From contig NC_092705.1 in NCBI RefSeq assembly GCF_964275005.1, positions 16,643,385-16,707,384 of the forward strand: a DNA stretch of 64,000 nucleotides, written 5' to 3'. This DNA is from Diadema setosum (lineage: Eukaryota > Echinodermata > Echinoidea > Diadematoida > Diadematidae). The notes below the pieces were generated by a model, which ran no database searches, had not been told where the DNA came from, and saw only the letters and a list, made by a program, of their open reading frames with translations. Below, one piece after another: positions 54,041-64,000 of this stretch; positions within the stretch are counted from its first letter, which is position 1, and every line of letters starts with the position of its first letter. The translations under genes were made by a program, and so were the position numbers.

Positions 54041-54734
54041 TCTTTTAATGTGCAATACTCTGTCACACAGTGACGTTACACAGTGACACTCCTTATACAA
54101 TCCTCGCGAGATCTCTTAACATTGCTTCATTTGGAAAAAAAGCAGCGATTGAAAGAAAACACATACACTGACATAGTTACGGGAACAAAAACAAAGTTTT
54201 TGAGTTTTGTAGTGAGTCCAATGTGAGTGATATTGCAGCTGTATATCAGTTGGTCATACTGACATCTTTTATGAGATCGTTGTGGAAAGAGCGGTGTCAG
54301 CAAGATTGCTTTTATCTATGATAATGCTTGTAAAGTTTGATACCTCACATTGAGTGTGATACCGAAAAGAACCTATACTTATGAAAATGAATACATGAGT
54401 TGGTTCGACTATGAAATACTGATAAAAACATAATGTATATAGCAAACGTAATAAAACTTCCCCAAGGAACATGTTGCATCGTAGTTATGGCTCACTACTA
54501 AGTCCACAGTGTATATTGAAGACTACTACTTTAGGACCATCTCAACAGAGCGCATCGGTTCATGATACATGTGCTCGCAATGGAACGTGCGTTACTGCTC
54601 TGATGGGCAGAGCTGATGGAGTGAGCTGATCGCCCTCTAGTGACAAGGTGTGTCCACCTGGGATTCCCCTGACCATTGACGTGAAATATTTCGCAATGGA
54701 ATCACAGGTTCCAGACCACTAGTACCCACCTAGT
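54041..54734. other. non-coding, no recognised feature
   Basis: No exon, RNA gene or element boundary that I can support, apart from a short direct repeat ACACAGTGAC at about 54066 and 54079. Confidence 0.5.
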
Positions 54735-54737
54735 TTA

Positions 54738-55520
54738 GGCTGCGTTCATGCGAAACTAGAATTGCGTTTCTAAACACGTTTAGTCGCTAAACGTGTTTAG
54801 TTGCGTTGCGTTCATGCGATTTTTCCATTTAAACGCGTTTCAAAACGCCGATCTGAAACGCGGAAAAAAGGGCGTTTTGAATCATGATTCTGCCAGAATC
54901 ACGATCACAGAAACCGCATGAACGCAACCGTGATTTCAATCATGATTCTATGACGTAAATGTGCGCTGTGCGCATGCGTGTCTCATGGGGTATCCCATGC
55001 ACAGCTTCTAGTTCTGTTCGCGCGCTTATGTACGTCTTATGAATCGTGTGTTTTGGTACCATACTTGCACTTGTTTGTTTACATCAACTCCATACACCGA
55101 TTCTATGCTAGTATCTAACGTTAATAATACATTTAATTACTCTCCGATTGAGTTGATAAAAGTAATAGTTGCAGCGCTGTGTCTACCAAGGGAAACAATT
55201 GGAGAGACGAAGAATTAGGAATTATTCCTCGATCTGTTCCTCGATCTGTGGGCAGAGCCTGAATGCCACTTATCGGAAAGTATTCACCGAAATAAAAACG
55301 TAAAGGCCTGTACAGCTGGAATAAGAAGGTCTGGCTCGAGTTGCAGAGACAAGGTCAAACTGCGCAGTGCGCTGCGCAATGGCAAAGGATGAGCAGAGCC
55401 AGAATCAGCGTTGCGAAAGCCCGCATGAACGCTCTTCCGCTGAGACCGTGATTTGAAACGCCGTTTTGAATCATGATTCATGTTTGTGATTCTGGCTACG
55501 AAATTCGCATGAACGCGGCC
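54738..55520 (+). mobile_element. PIF/Harbinger-type element
   Basis: Termini GGCTGCGTTCATGCGAA and, inverted, GGCCGCGTTCATGCGAA (one mismatch), flanked by the 3-bp direct repeat TTA (54735-54737, 55521-55523). A TWA 3-bp duplication with GG-starting termini is the PIF/Harbinger signature. Subterminal GTTCATGCG and AATCATGATTC words repeat in both ends. 783 bp; no DDE transposase remains, but a decayed Myb/SANT-like frame is present (55200-55392). Confidence 0.88.
55200..55392 (+). pseudogene. decayed Myb/SANT-like DNA-binding domain of the Harbinger element
   Basis: Reads WRDEELGI, then after a one-base frameshift FLDLFLDLWAEPECHLSES, IHRNKNVKACTAGIRRSG and SCRDKVKLRSALRNGKG before TGA. The order W.DEE...L.LWAEPE......HRNK.V...IA..L...G....CR.KVK.LR..Y...K is that of the trihelix/Myb-SANT proteins that PIF/Harbinger elements encode beside their transposase. 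A frameshift and early stop show that it is dead. Confidence 0.7.
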
Positions 55521-55980
55521 TTAGTGTACATACAAATGCATGTATACGTCAAGTTTGGCGTGCGCGTATACGGGTACTACCAGGGAGGTGGGAAGAGACG
55601 TTCAGTGAGCGCTGCAGCCTCTGTTTCGGTTTCCGAAGTGAAGAACTCTATATTCCTCGCAGGATTTGATTATCTACCGTCCACCAGTTAGGGTAAGTTT
55701 ACACTGACTGGCAGGAAATGCAACAATGCTGTTTAATATTAATTCGATGATGACTTTTTAATTGCGCTCCAGGGTCATGCACTTTAAAATGCTGCACAAG
55801 TTGCCTACGATTTCTGACTGTAGAAATGACGTGGGTATATATCACGAAAATAAAGCGGATGGCGAGGCAGGGGATGGAAAGACGGTTATGTCGCGTTACT
55901 GTAATAACTGCATAACTGTGACATGTATGTAGGCTACTCCTTCTGGGGATGTTGGATGCCTCGCTGATGGGACGGAACCA

Positions 55981-56070
55981 CTCATATTCAAGTAATGTGC
56001 AGTTTAATGTTTCCAGGTTAGCATACCTGTACAGTGACGGGGCCTTAAACTGCACATTACTGGAATATAA
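55981..56070. mobile_element. foldback element, copy 3 (central fragment)
   Basis: Only the centre remains: CTCATATTCAAGTAATGTGC, then AGTTTAATGTTTCCAGG, CAGTGACGGGGCC and the return arm TTAAACTGCACATTAC. The right side is cut exactly where the G-rich element at 56072 begins. Confidence 0.85.
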
Positions 56071-56071
56071 G

Positions 56072-57128
56072 CAGTGGCGTATCTAGGGGGGGGGGGCAAG
56101 GGGGGGCACGTGCCCCGGGCGCCACTCCTTGGGGGCGCAAAAAAACGAAAAGACGAAAAAAAAAAAAGAAGAAGGAAAAAAAAAGAGAGAAAAAGAAGAA
56201 GAAGAAGCAAAGAAAAAAAAGAACTCGCCCGGACCCGCGGGAGGGGGGGGGGGGGAGGGGGGGGGGGGGGGGGGGGCGCAGAAAACCAAATCTAACAAGA
56301 TAAAAACAAAACATGATGACGTGGACAAATAACAATATTTATTGTGTTCACACAAGAATTCCAAATTCCATGTTTTGTAAGCTGAAATACAAAAATTTTC
56401 GGCTCGCTCGCTGCGCTGGCTCGCCAAAAATTAACAAAAAAAAAGAAAAAAAGATAAGAACAAAACGTGATGATGACGCAGAATTATACAAATTTCGGCT
56501 CATCACTCGCGCATACTAATTTAGAGTATTTTTCAAGTCCTCAGTTTGTTGGTATGAATCGTTATCTATAAGGCCGTCTCACTATATCTTGATTAGAATT
56601 GTAAGATTTAATAGGCAAAAAAGACAAAAATTCCATGTTTTGTACGCTGAAATACAAAAATTTTCGGCTCGCTCGCCAAAATTTAACAGAAATAAAAAGA
56701 AGATAAGAACGAAACGTGATGATGACGCAGAAATATACAAATTTCGGCTCACTCGCGCATATATTATACTAATTTAGAGTATTTTTTCAAGTCCTTAGTT
56801 TGTTGGTATAAATCGTTATCTCTAAAGCCGTCACTAAAATATCTTGATTAGAATTGTAAGATTTAATAAGTAAAACGCCAAGAATTCCATGTTTTGTAAG
56901 CTGAAATACAAGATTTCGGCTCGCTCGCTGCGCTCGCTCGCCAAAATTTATCCAAAAAAAAAAAGAGAAAAGATGAAAAAATTGAGGAAGCAGAAATTTC
57001 TGCTTCCTCAATTTTTTCTCAAATTTCGGGGGGGGGGGGGGGATGATTGTACAGGCCATCCCCCCCTCCTCCATTTCAGGGGGGGGGGGGGATATATCCC
57101 CCATCCCCCCCGGGATTTACGCCCATGG
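56072..57128. mobile_element. G-rich composite element with three 255-265 bp tandem units
   Basis: Begins CAGTGGCGTATCTAGGGGGG, inserted in foldback copy 3, with a GGGGGCACGTGCCCC palindrome near its start. Three units marked by TTCCATGTTTTGTA at 56366, 56631 and 56885 each contain TTTCGGCTCGCTCGC followed by CGCCAAAATTTA. It ends in GGGATTTACGCCCATG, a relative of the terminus seen at 61381. No clear target duplication, so both ends may not belong to one insertion. Confidence 0.6.
56975..57018. repeat. perfect 44-bp palindrome
   Basis: The 22-bp arm GAAAAAATTGAGGAAGCAGA+AA is followed at once by its exact inverse, with no spacer. It lies at the end of the third tandem unit. Confidence 0.92.
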
Positions 57129-57599
57129 CTCAAGCACTCAAAACCACGTATGTTTATGAATAAGAAAGCGTGATTATATCCAACTGATCATTGAATGTGA
57201 CTAATCATTTTTATCTTTTGTTAATTTGAACATCCAGATTTTTTTCTTTTGCTATAAATATGTCACGTATCAATTTTGGCATATTGCATGACGTTCGTAC
57301 GCCCGCCTTCAGACAGGTAACAGAGCTGAACAGTATTCTATCTTGTAGGATAATGTATACATAATTTTCTCAAGCGCTCGCTCGCTTCGCTCGCTCGCGA
57401 AGAAAGTAATATCGACATAAGGTATGGTCCAGACGTTGACAACGTCAAATAGCATAAATAGGCTTACATGTAAACATGCTATGAAGCGAGCAACTCGGGA
57501 CCATCTGCAAATTATGTATGAACACAAACAAACAATAACAACAACTATACCGCCATAATTGAACCCCCCTCTATTTCCTGAATCATTCCTGAAACGATG

Positions 57600-58520
57600 A
57601 TGACTCTGATACATCTACGGGCATACCCAGGGATGATCAGGGGTGTCGAATCTATCGGGGGGGGGGGGGGGGGCAAAGGGGCATTTGCCCTGCCCCCACG
57701 GAAATGTTGGGGGCAGACAAATCATTTGTCCCCCAAGAAATTCCCGAGATGAGGACAAATCTCGAACTTTCTTTATGGAAAATTGTACAACTATACCGCC
57801 AGAATTATGCACCGGATCGCTGAATTGCAATCATAAATATGCAAAAGCTCCGCTACTGGGTCATTTTTGATAGACTTTGTACACTTTTGAGATTGACGTT
57901 TTATTTCCTTATATCTATCAAAGAGTGTGCAGCAGATCTTTCACTTACAAAAGCTCCCTCATATGCAGAGGCGTCGATGGAGGGGGGATGGTTCCCCCAT
58001 AAATGTATTGTGGACAAACAGATCATTTTGCCCCTCCACGTAACTCCCGAGATGTGGAAATGTTCTTACTTTTTTGATAGAAAACTGTCTAAATATTTCA
58101 CCCAAAGATGGCTGAATTTCAATTCTGAAAATACACAATCTCCCTCGCGTAAGAGGGGGTTAGGCGTAACCCCTCCCATACCCTCCCCGTTCAGTCATTT
58201 CTACTTAATACACTTTAGATTGACAGATTTCAAAATGTTTCATCTAAAGTGTGCACCAGGTCTGTTACTTCAGTTTAAGAAAAATGCAAATGTTCCTTGG
58301 GTGGAAGGAGATATCTAGATATTTTCAATTAACGGAGGGTTCCACCCCTCTCCCCTAAAAAATAGTATACACTTCTGGGATTGAAATTTCCCCCAGATTA
58401 CATCATAAAATTGTGTTTACGAGATATTTTCATCTGAATTCTAAAAATGCAAAAGCACCCTCGTGTACGCAGGGGCGTGCAGTGGCGTAACTATACGGGG
58501 GAGGGGGGGAGGGGGCACAT
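57600..58520. repeat. diverged array of GCACCAGATCGCTGAATTTC-type units with G-stem hairpins
   Basis: Units recur at about 57808, 57930, 58100, 58246 and 58430, each with an A-rich ATGCAAAAGCTCC segment, some followed by G-rich/C-rich stems such as GAGGGGGTTAGGCGTAACCC. The same units occur in the hAT element at 36203-36900 and singly at 60648. The segment closes with CAGTGGCGTAACTATACGGG at 58490, possibly the start of another element. Confidence 0.6.
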
Positions 58521-59077
58521 GCCCCCCCTCCCCCGTATAGTTGGTTTAAAAAAAAAGACTTACCAAAATAGTAATTCAAGGGTTTAGTAAAGGGTTTAGT
58601 AATTAAAGAGGTATATACTGTGAAACATTGTTCAAAAAGCCCGGAGCCGACAAAAGATTGTGATTCAGCGTGATTCCTGGTTGGCATTCGGAATATAAGC
58701 AGGATATGCACAGTGTACTCAGAACATCCGAACGGCAAAAAAGAGTCGCTGCAATGTTGCGCAATGTGATGTAGAATGTATACACCTTTGTACCTTACGC
58801 TTCGTTATATCAAAGCTAGATCATTGATTTTGCAGTGTTGCTTTACATACTTGTCTATATCAAAATGCCTTGCATTGTCAATAATAAGACTTGACCTGGG
58901 CTATTTCCTAACTTTTCCATGCATATAGAATACACACACACACAAACACAAACAATAAGGGGATGCTCTAAAGTGCAGATTTTGGACATCCTTCCCCCGC
59001 TTGGTCACTTCGACGCCACCTCGCTAGTCATACCTCCCCCAATCATGAACATAAACCGACACCCTTGACTATTTTTA
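58521..59077. other. non-coding, no recognised feature
   Basis: Contains a short CA run near 58931; no gene seen. Confidence 0.5.
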
Positions 59078-59781
59078 CCAGTGGCAGATCCAGGGGAGGG
59101 GGGGGGGGAGCTTACCGGGCTCCCCCCTTAATTTCCAAAGCGAAAAGATGTAGCTACAAACGGCAGTTTTAGGACTGTAAAATTTTCAAGCTGGCTCGCT
59201 CTCCTGATTTTGCTGCCAGTAATTGCCAGCAGTTGCGCCCGGTGCGCCCCCATCCCTTACTTTCCAAAGCGAAAAAAAGTATAGCTACAAACGGCAGTTT
59301 TTGGATTGTAAAATGTCAAAATTTTCAAGCTCGCTCGCCCCGCTCGCTCGCATTTAATCGTTATGTCATTCTCCTGATGTTGCTGCCAGTAATTGCCAGC
59401 AGTTGCGCCCGGTGCGCCCCACCCCCTTAATTTCCTAAGCGAAAAAATATAGCTACAAACGGCCGTTTTTGGACTGTACAATGTCCAAATTTTCAAGCTC
59501 GCTTGCTTCGCTCGCTCGCATTTAATCGTCATGCCATTCTCCTGATGTTGCTGCCGGGTAATTGCCAGCAGTTACGCCCGGTGCACCTCCCCACCCCCCC
59601 CCCCTTAATTTTCAAAGCGAAAAAAATGTAGCTACAAACGGCAGTTTTTGGACTGTAAAATGTCAAAATTTTCAAGCTCGCTCGCTTCGCTCGCTCGCAT
59701 TTATGTCATTCTCCTGATGTTGCTGCCAGTAATTACCACAGTTGCGCCCGGTGCGCCCCCACCCCCCTTAATTTCCAAAGC

Positions 59782-59830
<49 letters not shown>

Positions 59831-60200
59831 TATAGCTACAAACGGCAGTTTTTGGACTGTAAAATGTCAAAATTTTCAAGCTCGCTTGCTTCGCTCGCTC
59901 GCATTTAATCGTCATGCCATTCTCCTGATGTTGCTGCCAGTAATTGCCAGCAGTTGTGCCCGGTGCGCCTCCCCCTCCCTTAATTTTCAAAGCGAAAAAA
60001 TATAGCTACAAACGGCAGTTTTTGGACCGTAAAATGTCAACATTTTCAAGCTCGCTCGCTTCGCTCGCTCGCATTTAATCGTTATGTCATTCTCCCGATG
60101 TTGCTGCCAGTAATTGCCAGCAGTTGCGCCCGGTGCGCCCCCTTAATTGCCTAAGCGAAAAAATATAGGCCTAGCTACAAACGGCCTTTTGGGGACTGCG
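59078..60200. repeat. seven-copy tandem array, unit about 170 bp
   Basis: GCTACAAACGG recurs at about 59153, 59284, 59452, 59631, 59835, 60005 and 60173 (spacings 131-204). Each unit has TTTTTGGACTGTAAAATGTC, CTCGCTCGCTTCGCTCGCTC, TCCTGATGTTGCTGCCAGTA and GTTGCGCCCGGTGCGCCCC; the first and last are incomplete. The long fifth interval holds an A-run followed by (TA)n at about 59780-59834. Confidence 0.9.
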
Positions 60201-60214
60201 CATTGTCAAAATTC

Positions 60215-60500
60215 ATGATCGCGTTCATGATTTTCAGTGTAAGAATTAATACAAGAAGTTTATCTAAATGATACCATTTTATAGGCAAAATTGTTCAATA
60301 ATAATCTACATAAAATGTACTGCTACCTTAAACAAGTTGGACTGTTTCGTAAGTCGATAAAACACGCAAAAAAATGCATCAAATTGCACCATTTACAACA
60401 TAAATATGCAAAAAGTTCTCACCCTCCCCCCTCGCTCGCATCGCTCCCTCGCATCTAACCGCTCCCCCTAAGATCAAATCCTGGCTACGCCGGTGATAGG
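60215..60500. mobile_element. single satellite unit plus right terminus of the 36-kb hAT family
   Basis: One copy of the 36945-39175 unit (TTCATGATTTTCAGTG, AATAATAATCTACATAAA, GTTGGACTGTTTCGTAAG, ATGCATCAAATTGCACCA) followed by CCCCCTAAGATCAAATCC and TGGCTACGCCGGTG, the same right end as the 36-kb element. Confidence 0.8.
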
Positions 60501-60604
60501 CCCCACTATTTAGTAGGCCTTCACAGTGATGTCGGACAGGCGGAGCAACAGCTGAAATACTACGATGTAGTCATTCAATTATCTATAATATTTCTTTTTC
60601 TTAC

Positions 60605-60800
60605 TTGTTTTTGATAAGAAAAAAATCCCAAATTTCACCAAACGTGTGCACCAGATCGCTGAATTTCAGGTCTGAAAATGCCAAATTTTCCTCGTGTGGG
60701 AGGGGGTTACCCCTCTCCCACACCCTCCCCCGGCTAGGCCGCTCCACTCCCTCGCACAGATATTCAAACTCCAAGTCCATCCCCCACCCCCCATTATTAA
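60605..60800. repeat. isolated GCACCAGATCGCTGAATTTC unit with G-stem hairpin
   Basis: GTGCACCAGATCGCTGAATT, CTCGTGTGGGAGGGGG and CCCCTCTCCCACACCCTCCC, then CTCCACTCCCTCGCA: a full unit of the type in 36.8 kb. Confidence 0.75.
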
Positions 60801-61499
60801 AACGGAACGATGCCCCTGGGATGATTGCTTTATTGACTTAAATCAAGAACATTGAACAGTTGTTGAAGAATACAATTAAAAGCTACAGGAAAATACCTAC
60901 TAGCCTACGTTATTACATGCAAAGAAATGGATATCTATATTAGCATTTTATTGAATTTATTTGGGCATTATTCAGGACTGCGCTACGTTTTTGAAAGGGG
61001 GGGGGGGGGTGTCAAAATCGCCTGTCATTCAAGAAGAAAGAACATCAAAAGACAAGAGAAACAACAATAAAAAAGTCTTCATACTTTTAAGGTCTGATTT
61101 TCCGCCGAAAGTCGGCTGACGACCAAAAAACAAACAAACAAACATTCAAAAACAAGAACAAAAAGTCTTCATATTTTTGCTGCCACTTCTCTTCCACTTT
61201 GCATGGAAAAGAGTGGGACATTTGATCCCTGTAAATGTGTGTGTGTGTGTGGGGGGGGGGGCAAGCTTCTCTCTCTCCCTCCCCCCCCCCACCCCCCAAG
61301 GGCTGCGCCGGTCCGGTTATGGGCTTGTAATCGTGGTGATGGTGACTATCGCCGATCATCCCCCTACTCCTCAGTACGGATTTACGCCGTTGGCTTGAGC
61401 CCATCGCATTCATTTGAACACACAAACTCGAAATTGAATGCTTACATCTGAATTTGAATTTATTTTGGTGCCTAAAAACGAATTGGAAATCGTTTGACC
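60801..61499. other. non-coding with G/C homopolymers
   Basis: G-run near 61000, (TG)n then G-run at 61237-61261 and C-run near 61283. A GGATTTACGCCGTTG terminus ends at about 61393. No gene recognised. Confidence 0.5.
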
Positions 61500-61732
61500 A
61501 AAGTCACTGCACCGCTTCAAGGGCATAGCCTCTTCAGTGTTGTCACTGCTCTACCAGAGGGCCCTGCTATTATTATCACCCTAGGCGTTCATGCCAGGTA
61601 CCCGTTAGATTATACACTTATAGAGAGGGACACAGTGGGTAAAAACATCTTGTCCAAGCACTGGGCGGGATTCGAACTCGGGTCCTCCGATCAGGAGTCG
61701 GGGGGTCTTATCCACTATGCCACAGCGCCCCC
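61500..61732 (-). mobile_element. tRNA-derived SINE
   Basis: In the minus sense the 5' part (61732-61657) is a tRNA-Arg-like head: GGGGGCGCTG, A box TGGCATAGTGG (61722-61712) and B box GTTCGAATCC (61677-61668) with normal spacing, and a CCGA/TCGG anticodon stem with loop CTCCTGA. The acceptor stem does not close and there is no discriminator end; the sequence continues into a body with GTGTCCCTCTCTATAAGTG and a TGCAGTGACTTTGGTC end. So it is a SINE and not a functional tRNA gene. Confidence 0.8.
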
Positions 61733-62102
61733 ATTATTGAATGGGAAACAACACACGTGACTTGTAGTGGCTTAAAAATCACTATTGTGATATACTGTAC
61801 CTCGCTATTAAGTCACAGTATGTATGTTGTTTTTCCAGTGTACATGCTAAGGTTAGTTTGACATGAAATCTTCCTCAGATTTTGTGATTGCACACTCTGG
61901 AGTGTGAAAATAAGTCGAACATGTGAGAAATTGGAGTGATGATCAGAAACAGCAATAATCACGTGTTCATGATCAAATCGATGCAATTGATTTGGTATGC
62001 TACAACGTGTATGAGGTAAAATGTTCATTAGCTGGTATGCTGATTTCAGTCCATTAAAGTAATGCTGATGTCTTTTTCATATCATACTGATCCGATATCA
62101 TC

Positions 62103-63785
62103 ATGGCTTGCAGCTTTGGGGCAGAACTGAACCTTTGTGAAGCCAAGGGATGTCAACGGGAAGCAGAGGCTACCTACCTTGTTAACGAACCAAAGGAACT
62201 TTGCCAGGAGTGTGCGCAAGTCAAGACAAGGAAGGGGGCTGTCCGGTTGGTCGACAAAGAGGGCGTGTGGTACTGTGAAAAGCACAAAAGGAAGCACGCC
62301 GAAAACTTTTGCGGGACCCACCGCATCGCCGTGTGCCCACCTTGCATCGTTGCAGATCATCAGAGCTGTAGCTCATTAAAGGTTGTAGAAGACGCGGCAA
62401 AGGAGGAGAGAGGTCGCCTTGAAGAATTATATGCCAAGGGGCTGACAAAGAGGGAAGAACTGATGCGAGCTGATGCTGCGGTCACCAAGGCAACAAATGA
62501 GATGAAAACGCATCTACAGCAACAGGCGAATGCAATAAAACAGCGATGTCAGGAAATGGAAGAGAAGGTGCGGGGTTATGCACATGAGAAGAATGTGGTC
62601 ATCGATCGAGAAACGGAGAAAGAAGTGCAAATATTGCGATCACTACAGGAACAGCGGAAAAGAGCGAACCATGAGGAAATGGAAGAAGAGATTAGTAAGA
62701 TTTCAGAACAGAGAGACGAGCTCCTGAGCAAAATAGATGAGGTCGCCGAAGCCATTAAAGGTTTGATTATCTCACCAACGAAAACATTTATAGAAGAAGA
62801 GCATGGCTTTCTAAATGAAGGGCTAGCCCTTGCTGAAAGCACTCTCACCAGTGATAAATATACATTTACAGAAGGCTCCATTGCGCAAAAAACTCTGCTT
62901 GAACTTGTCAACAAGATTACTGATACTACTGATGTATATCGCGCGGTTAAATGTACCAAAGGCGTCGAGTTTTCAGTTGGTGATTCACGAGATGTAGGGA
63001 GAATACATGGCTGCAAAATGAAGATATGGCGTTTTAAGAACAAGCTAGATTTACCCGATGTCATCAGAGTGCCGCGAGTAAAACTCTTGTCTTCTGAGGA
63101 GGTAGCTATTCTGGATTTGACGACAGCAGAGTTGTTCCGAGTGAATCTCGAGTCCATGAGAGTGACAAAGGTTGCTGGAGATGTGGCTGACGTAGTTTCT
63201 ATGACAAACGGTAAAATAGCTATCATTGATAAAAAGCAGGCATGCATTCGCATCGTCACAAGCGAATGGGACCACCAATTTAGTATTTCCTTTCCACGTG
63301 GGTGCATGTCTGTCCCTGACAAGGCAAAACTCACTGTGGACGCAGACAGCAACCTCCTAGTAAGGATCAGTGATCGACAGATCATCCACGTCTTCGACCC
63401 TGCCTCCGGAAGAGAGCTAAAATGCATCGCGATCCGTCCACCCTTACGGGAAATTCACGACATGATCGGGCTAGCTTCTGGGAATATCGTCGTGAAGAAG
63501 AGACGAGCCTCTTTCATCATCGCAGACTCAGAGGGTCTTTTAACCAACGACACTATAAGCAATGATCATTGGGAGCGGGCCGATCTTGCTTTGGACAGAA
63601 TAACAGGCACGATGTACTGCGTGTACTTGAACAAGAACACTAAACGTGTTAACGTCGAGGTTTCATTCATTATTCTAATGGTATATAATGTACACTGTAA
63701 ACACTTTATACATAAACCTGTGCTTTGTAACATATACATGACTTATTGTATATCCATAGTACGGTTCATAATTGTGCCCTTGTAA
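62103..63785 (+). CDS. TRIM-like B-box / coiled-coil / propeller-like protein, apparently truncated
   Basis: Single open frame of 560 codons; ATG in strong context (A at -3, G at +4). No RING. Residues 12-37 form a degenerate first zinc site (C12, C17, C34, C37). Residues 58-89 are a complete B-box 2: C58, H61, C70, H73, C78, C81, H86, C89. A Glu/Lys-rich coiled coil runs about 93-235. From about 290 to 520 there are repeated short beta-strand segments (EVAILDLTTAELFRVN, NGKIAIIDKKQACIRIV, NLLVRISDRQIIHVFD, GNIVVKKRRASFIIAD) like the TRIM56/NHL-type propeller of invertebrate TRIM proteins. After about residue 521 the frame runs into AT-rich, non-protein-like sequence, so the real protein either continues in an exon beyond the window or has been cut short. 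Without a RING it is unlikely to be a ubiquitin ligase by itself. Confidence 0.85.
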   Translation: MACSFGAELNLCEAKGCQREAEATYLVNEPKELCQECAQVKTRKGAVRLVDKEGVWYCEKHKRKHAENFCGTHRIAVCPPCIVADHQSCSSLKVVEDAAKEERGRLEELYAKGLTKREELMRADAAVTKATNEMKTHLQQQANAIKQRCQEMEEKVRGYAHEKNVVIDRETEKEVQILRSLQEQRKRANHEEMEEEISKISEQRDELLSKIDEVAEAIKGLIISPTKTFIEEEHGFLNEGLALAESTLTSDKYTFTEGSIAQKTLLELVNKITDTTDVYRAVKCTKGVEFSVGDSRDVGRIHGCKMKIWRFKNKLDLPDVIRVPRVKLLSSEEVAILDLTTAELFRVNLESMRVTKVAGDVADVVSMTNGKIAIIDKKQACIRIVTSEWDHQFSISFPRGCMSVPDKAKLTVDADSNLLVRISDRQIIHVFDPASGRELKCIAIRPPLREIHDMIGLASGNIVVKKRRASFIIADSEGLLTNDTISNDHWERADLALDRITGTMYCVYLNKNTKRVNVEVSFIILMVYNVHCKHFIHKPVLCNIYMTYCISIVRFIIVPL

Positions 63786-64000
63786 ATAGTGTATATATGG
63801 TGTTTTTGTTATTCCACTCAGCCTTATCTTTGATACTATTTTGTCTATAATCTGTAGGGGGACTACATTTAACAAGCAGTGCTTCTAAGTAGTCCCCTCC
63901 ACATTTGTACATGGTGTGATTTTATCTCAGAATATCACGATATTTTGTATATACATGTTATATACTCTGTATAGTATTATCGATTATGTGTTATACCCTG
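63660..64000 (+). other. AT-rich end of window with a GGGGGACTAC/GTAGTCCCC stem
   Basis: Sequence from about 63660 looks non-coding. GGGGGACTAC (63857) and GTAGTCCCCTCC (63890) can pair around about 25 bp, then a T-rich stretch follows: the same stem-plus-tail look as the LINE 3' ends elsewhere in the window. This may be the 3'UTR of the TRIM-like gene or an inserted retroelement. Confidence 0.35.

Noticed and set aside
56072..58700. Attempt to pair the left end at 56072 with a right end by its 8-bp flank AATATAAG
   Set aside because: The only further AATATAAG on the right (about 58691) does not follow an element terminus, so no intact duplication can be claimed.
61657..61732. Functional tRNA gene (A and B boxes present)
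   Set aside because: No closing acceptor stem and it runs into a SINE body on the 3' side.
62576..63427. 283-codon frame on the minus strand
   Set aside because: Antisense shadow of the TRIM-like gene; Ser/Leu-rich and without domain, whereas the plus frame has a full B-box.

Overview
This is a 64 kb stretch of a gene-poor, repeat-rich animal nuclear genome. The genes are split by GT-AG introns, the non-coding DNA is AT-rich, and microsatellites, homopolymer G/C runs, MITE-like inverted-repeat elements, LINE 3' ends and a tRNA-derived SINE are abundant. Gene content (AMMECR1 family, LAMP family, RING-less B-box/TRIM-like protein) together with the frequent palindromes TACATGTA and TAGGCCTA suggests a marine invertebrate deuterostome, most likely an echinoderm such as a sea urchin. 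That assignment is inference.

Layout. Positions 1-11.7 kb hold no recognisable coding exon; the right part is the likely long 3'UTR or 3' flank of the next gene. Positions 11,745-26,200 hold an AMMECR1-family gene on the minus strand in five exons that I could join with consistent phases to an uninterrupted 262-codon frame (287 with an upstream in-frame ATG). Its introns carry several TIR elements, a LINE relic and a duplicated dispersed repeat. Positions 26.3-31.7 kb are the head-to-head intergenic region. Positions 31,718-45,914 hold a plus-strand LAMP-family gene in five exons (298 aa): signal peptide, Thr-rich mucin-like stalk, one four-cysteine LAMP domain, one membrane span and a tail with YNQF, a lysosomal sorting motif. 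Its 9.7 kb first intron contains a 3.2 kb hAT-type element built around an eight-copy satellite; its second intron is about half filled by a 1.1 kb foldback element. Positions 46-56 kb hold mostly mobile-element remains, including a PIF/Harbinger element with a decayed Myb/SANT-like reading frame, plus an exon-like island around 51.2-52.3 kb that I could not assign. Positions 56-60.8 kb are a mosaic of G-rich elements with three kinds of tandem unit. Positions 61.5-61.7 kb hold a tRNA-derived SINE. Positions 62,103-63,785 hold an intronless B-box/coiled-coil/propeller-like (TRIM-like) frame that appears truncated.

The three genes show no evident functional link. The most unusual signal is the mobile fraction: G-rich elements with GGCGTAGCCAGG-type termini that house tandem arrays. 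Arrays with unrelated unit sequences share the same CTCGCTCGCT..CGCTCGCTCG module, in several cases next to a G-stem/C-stem hairpin.
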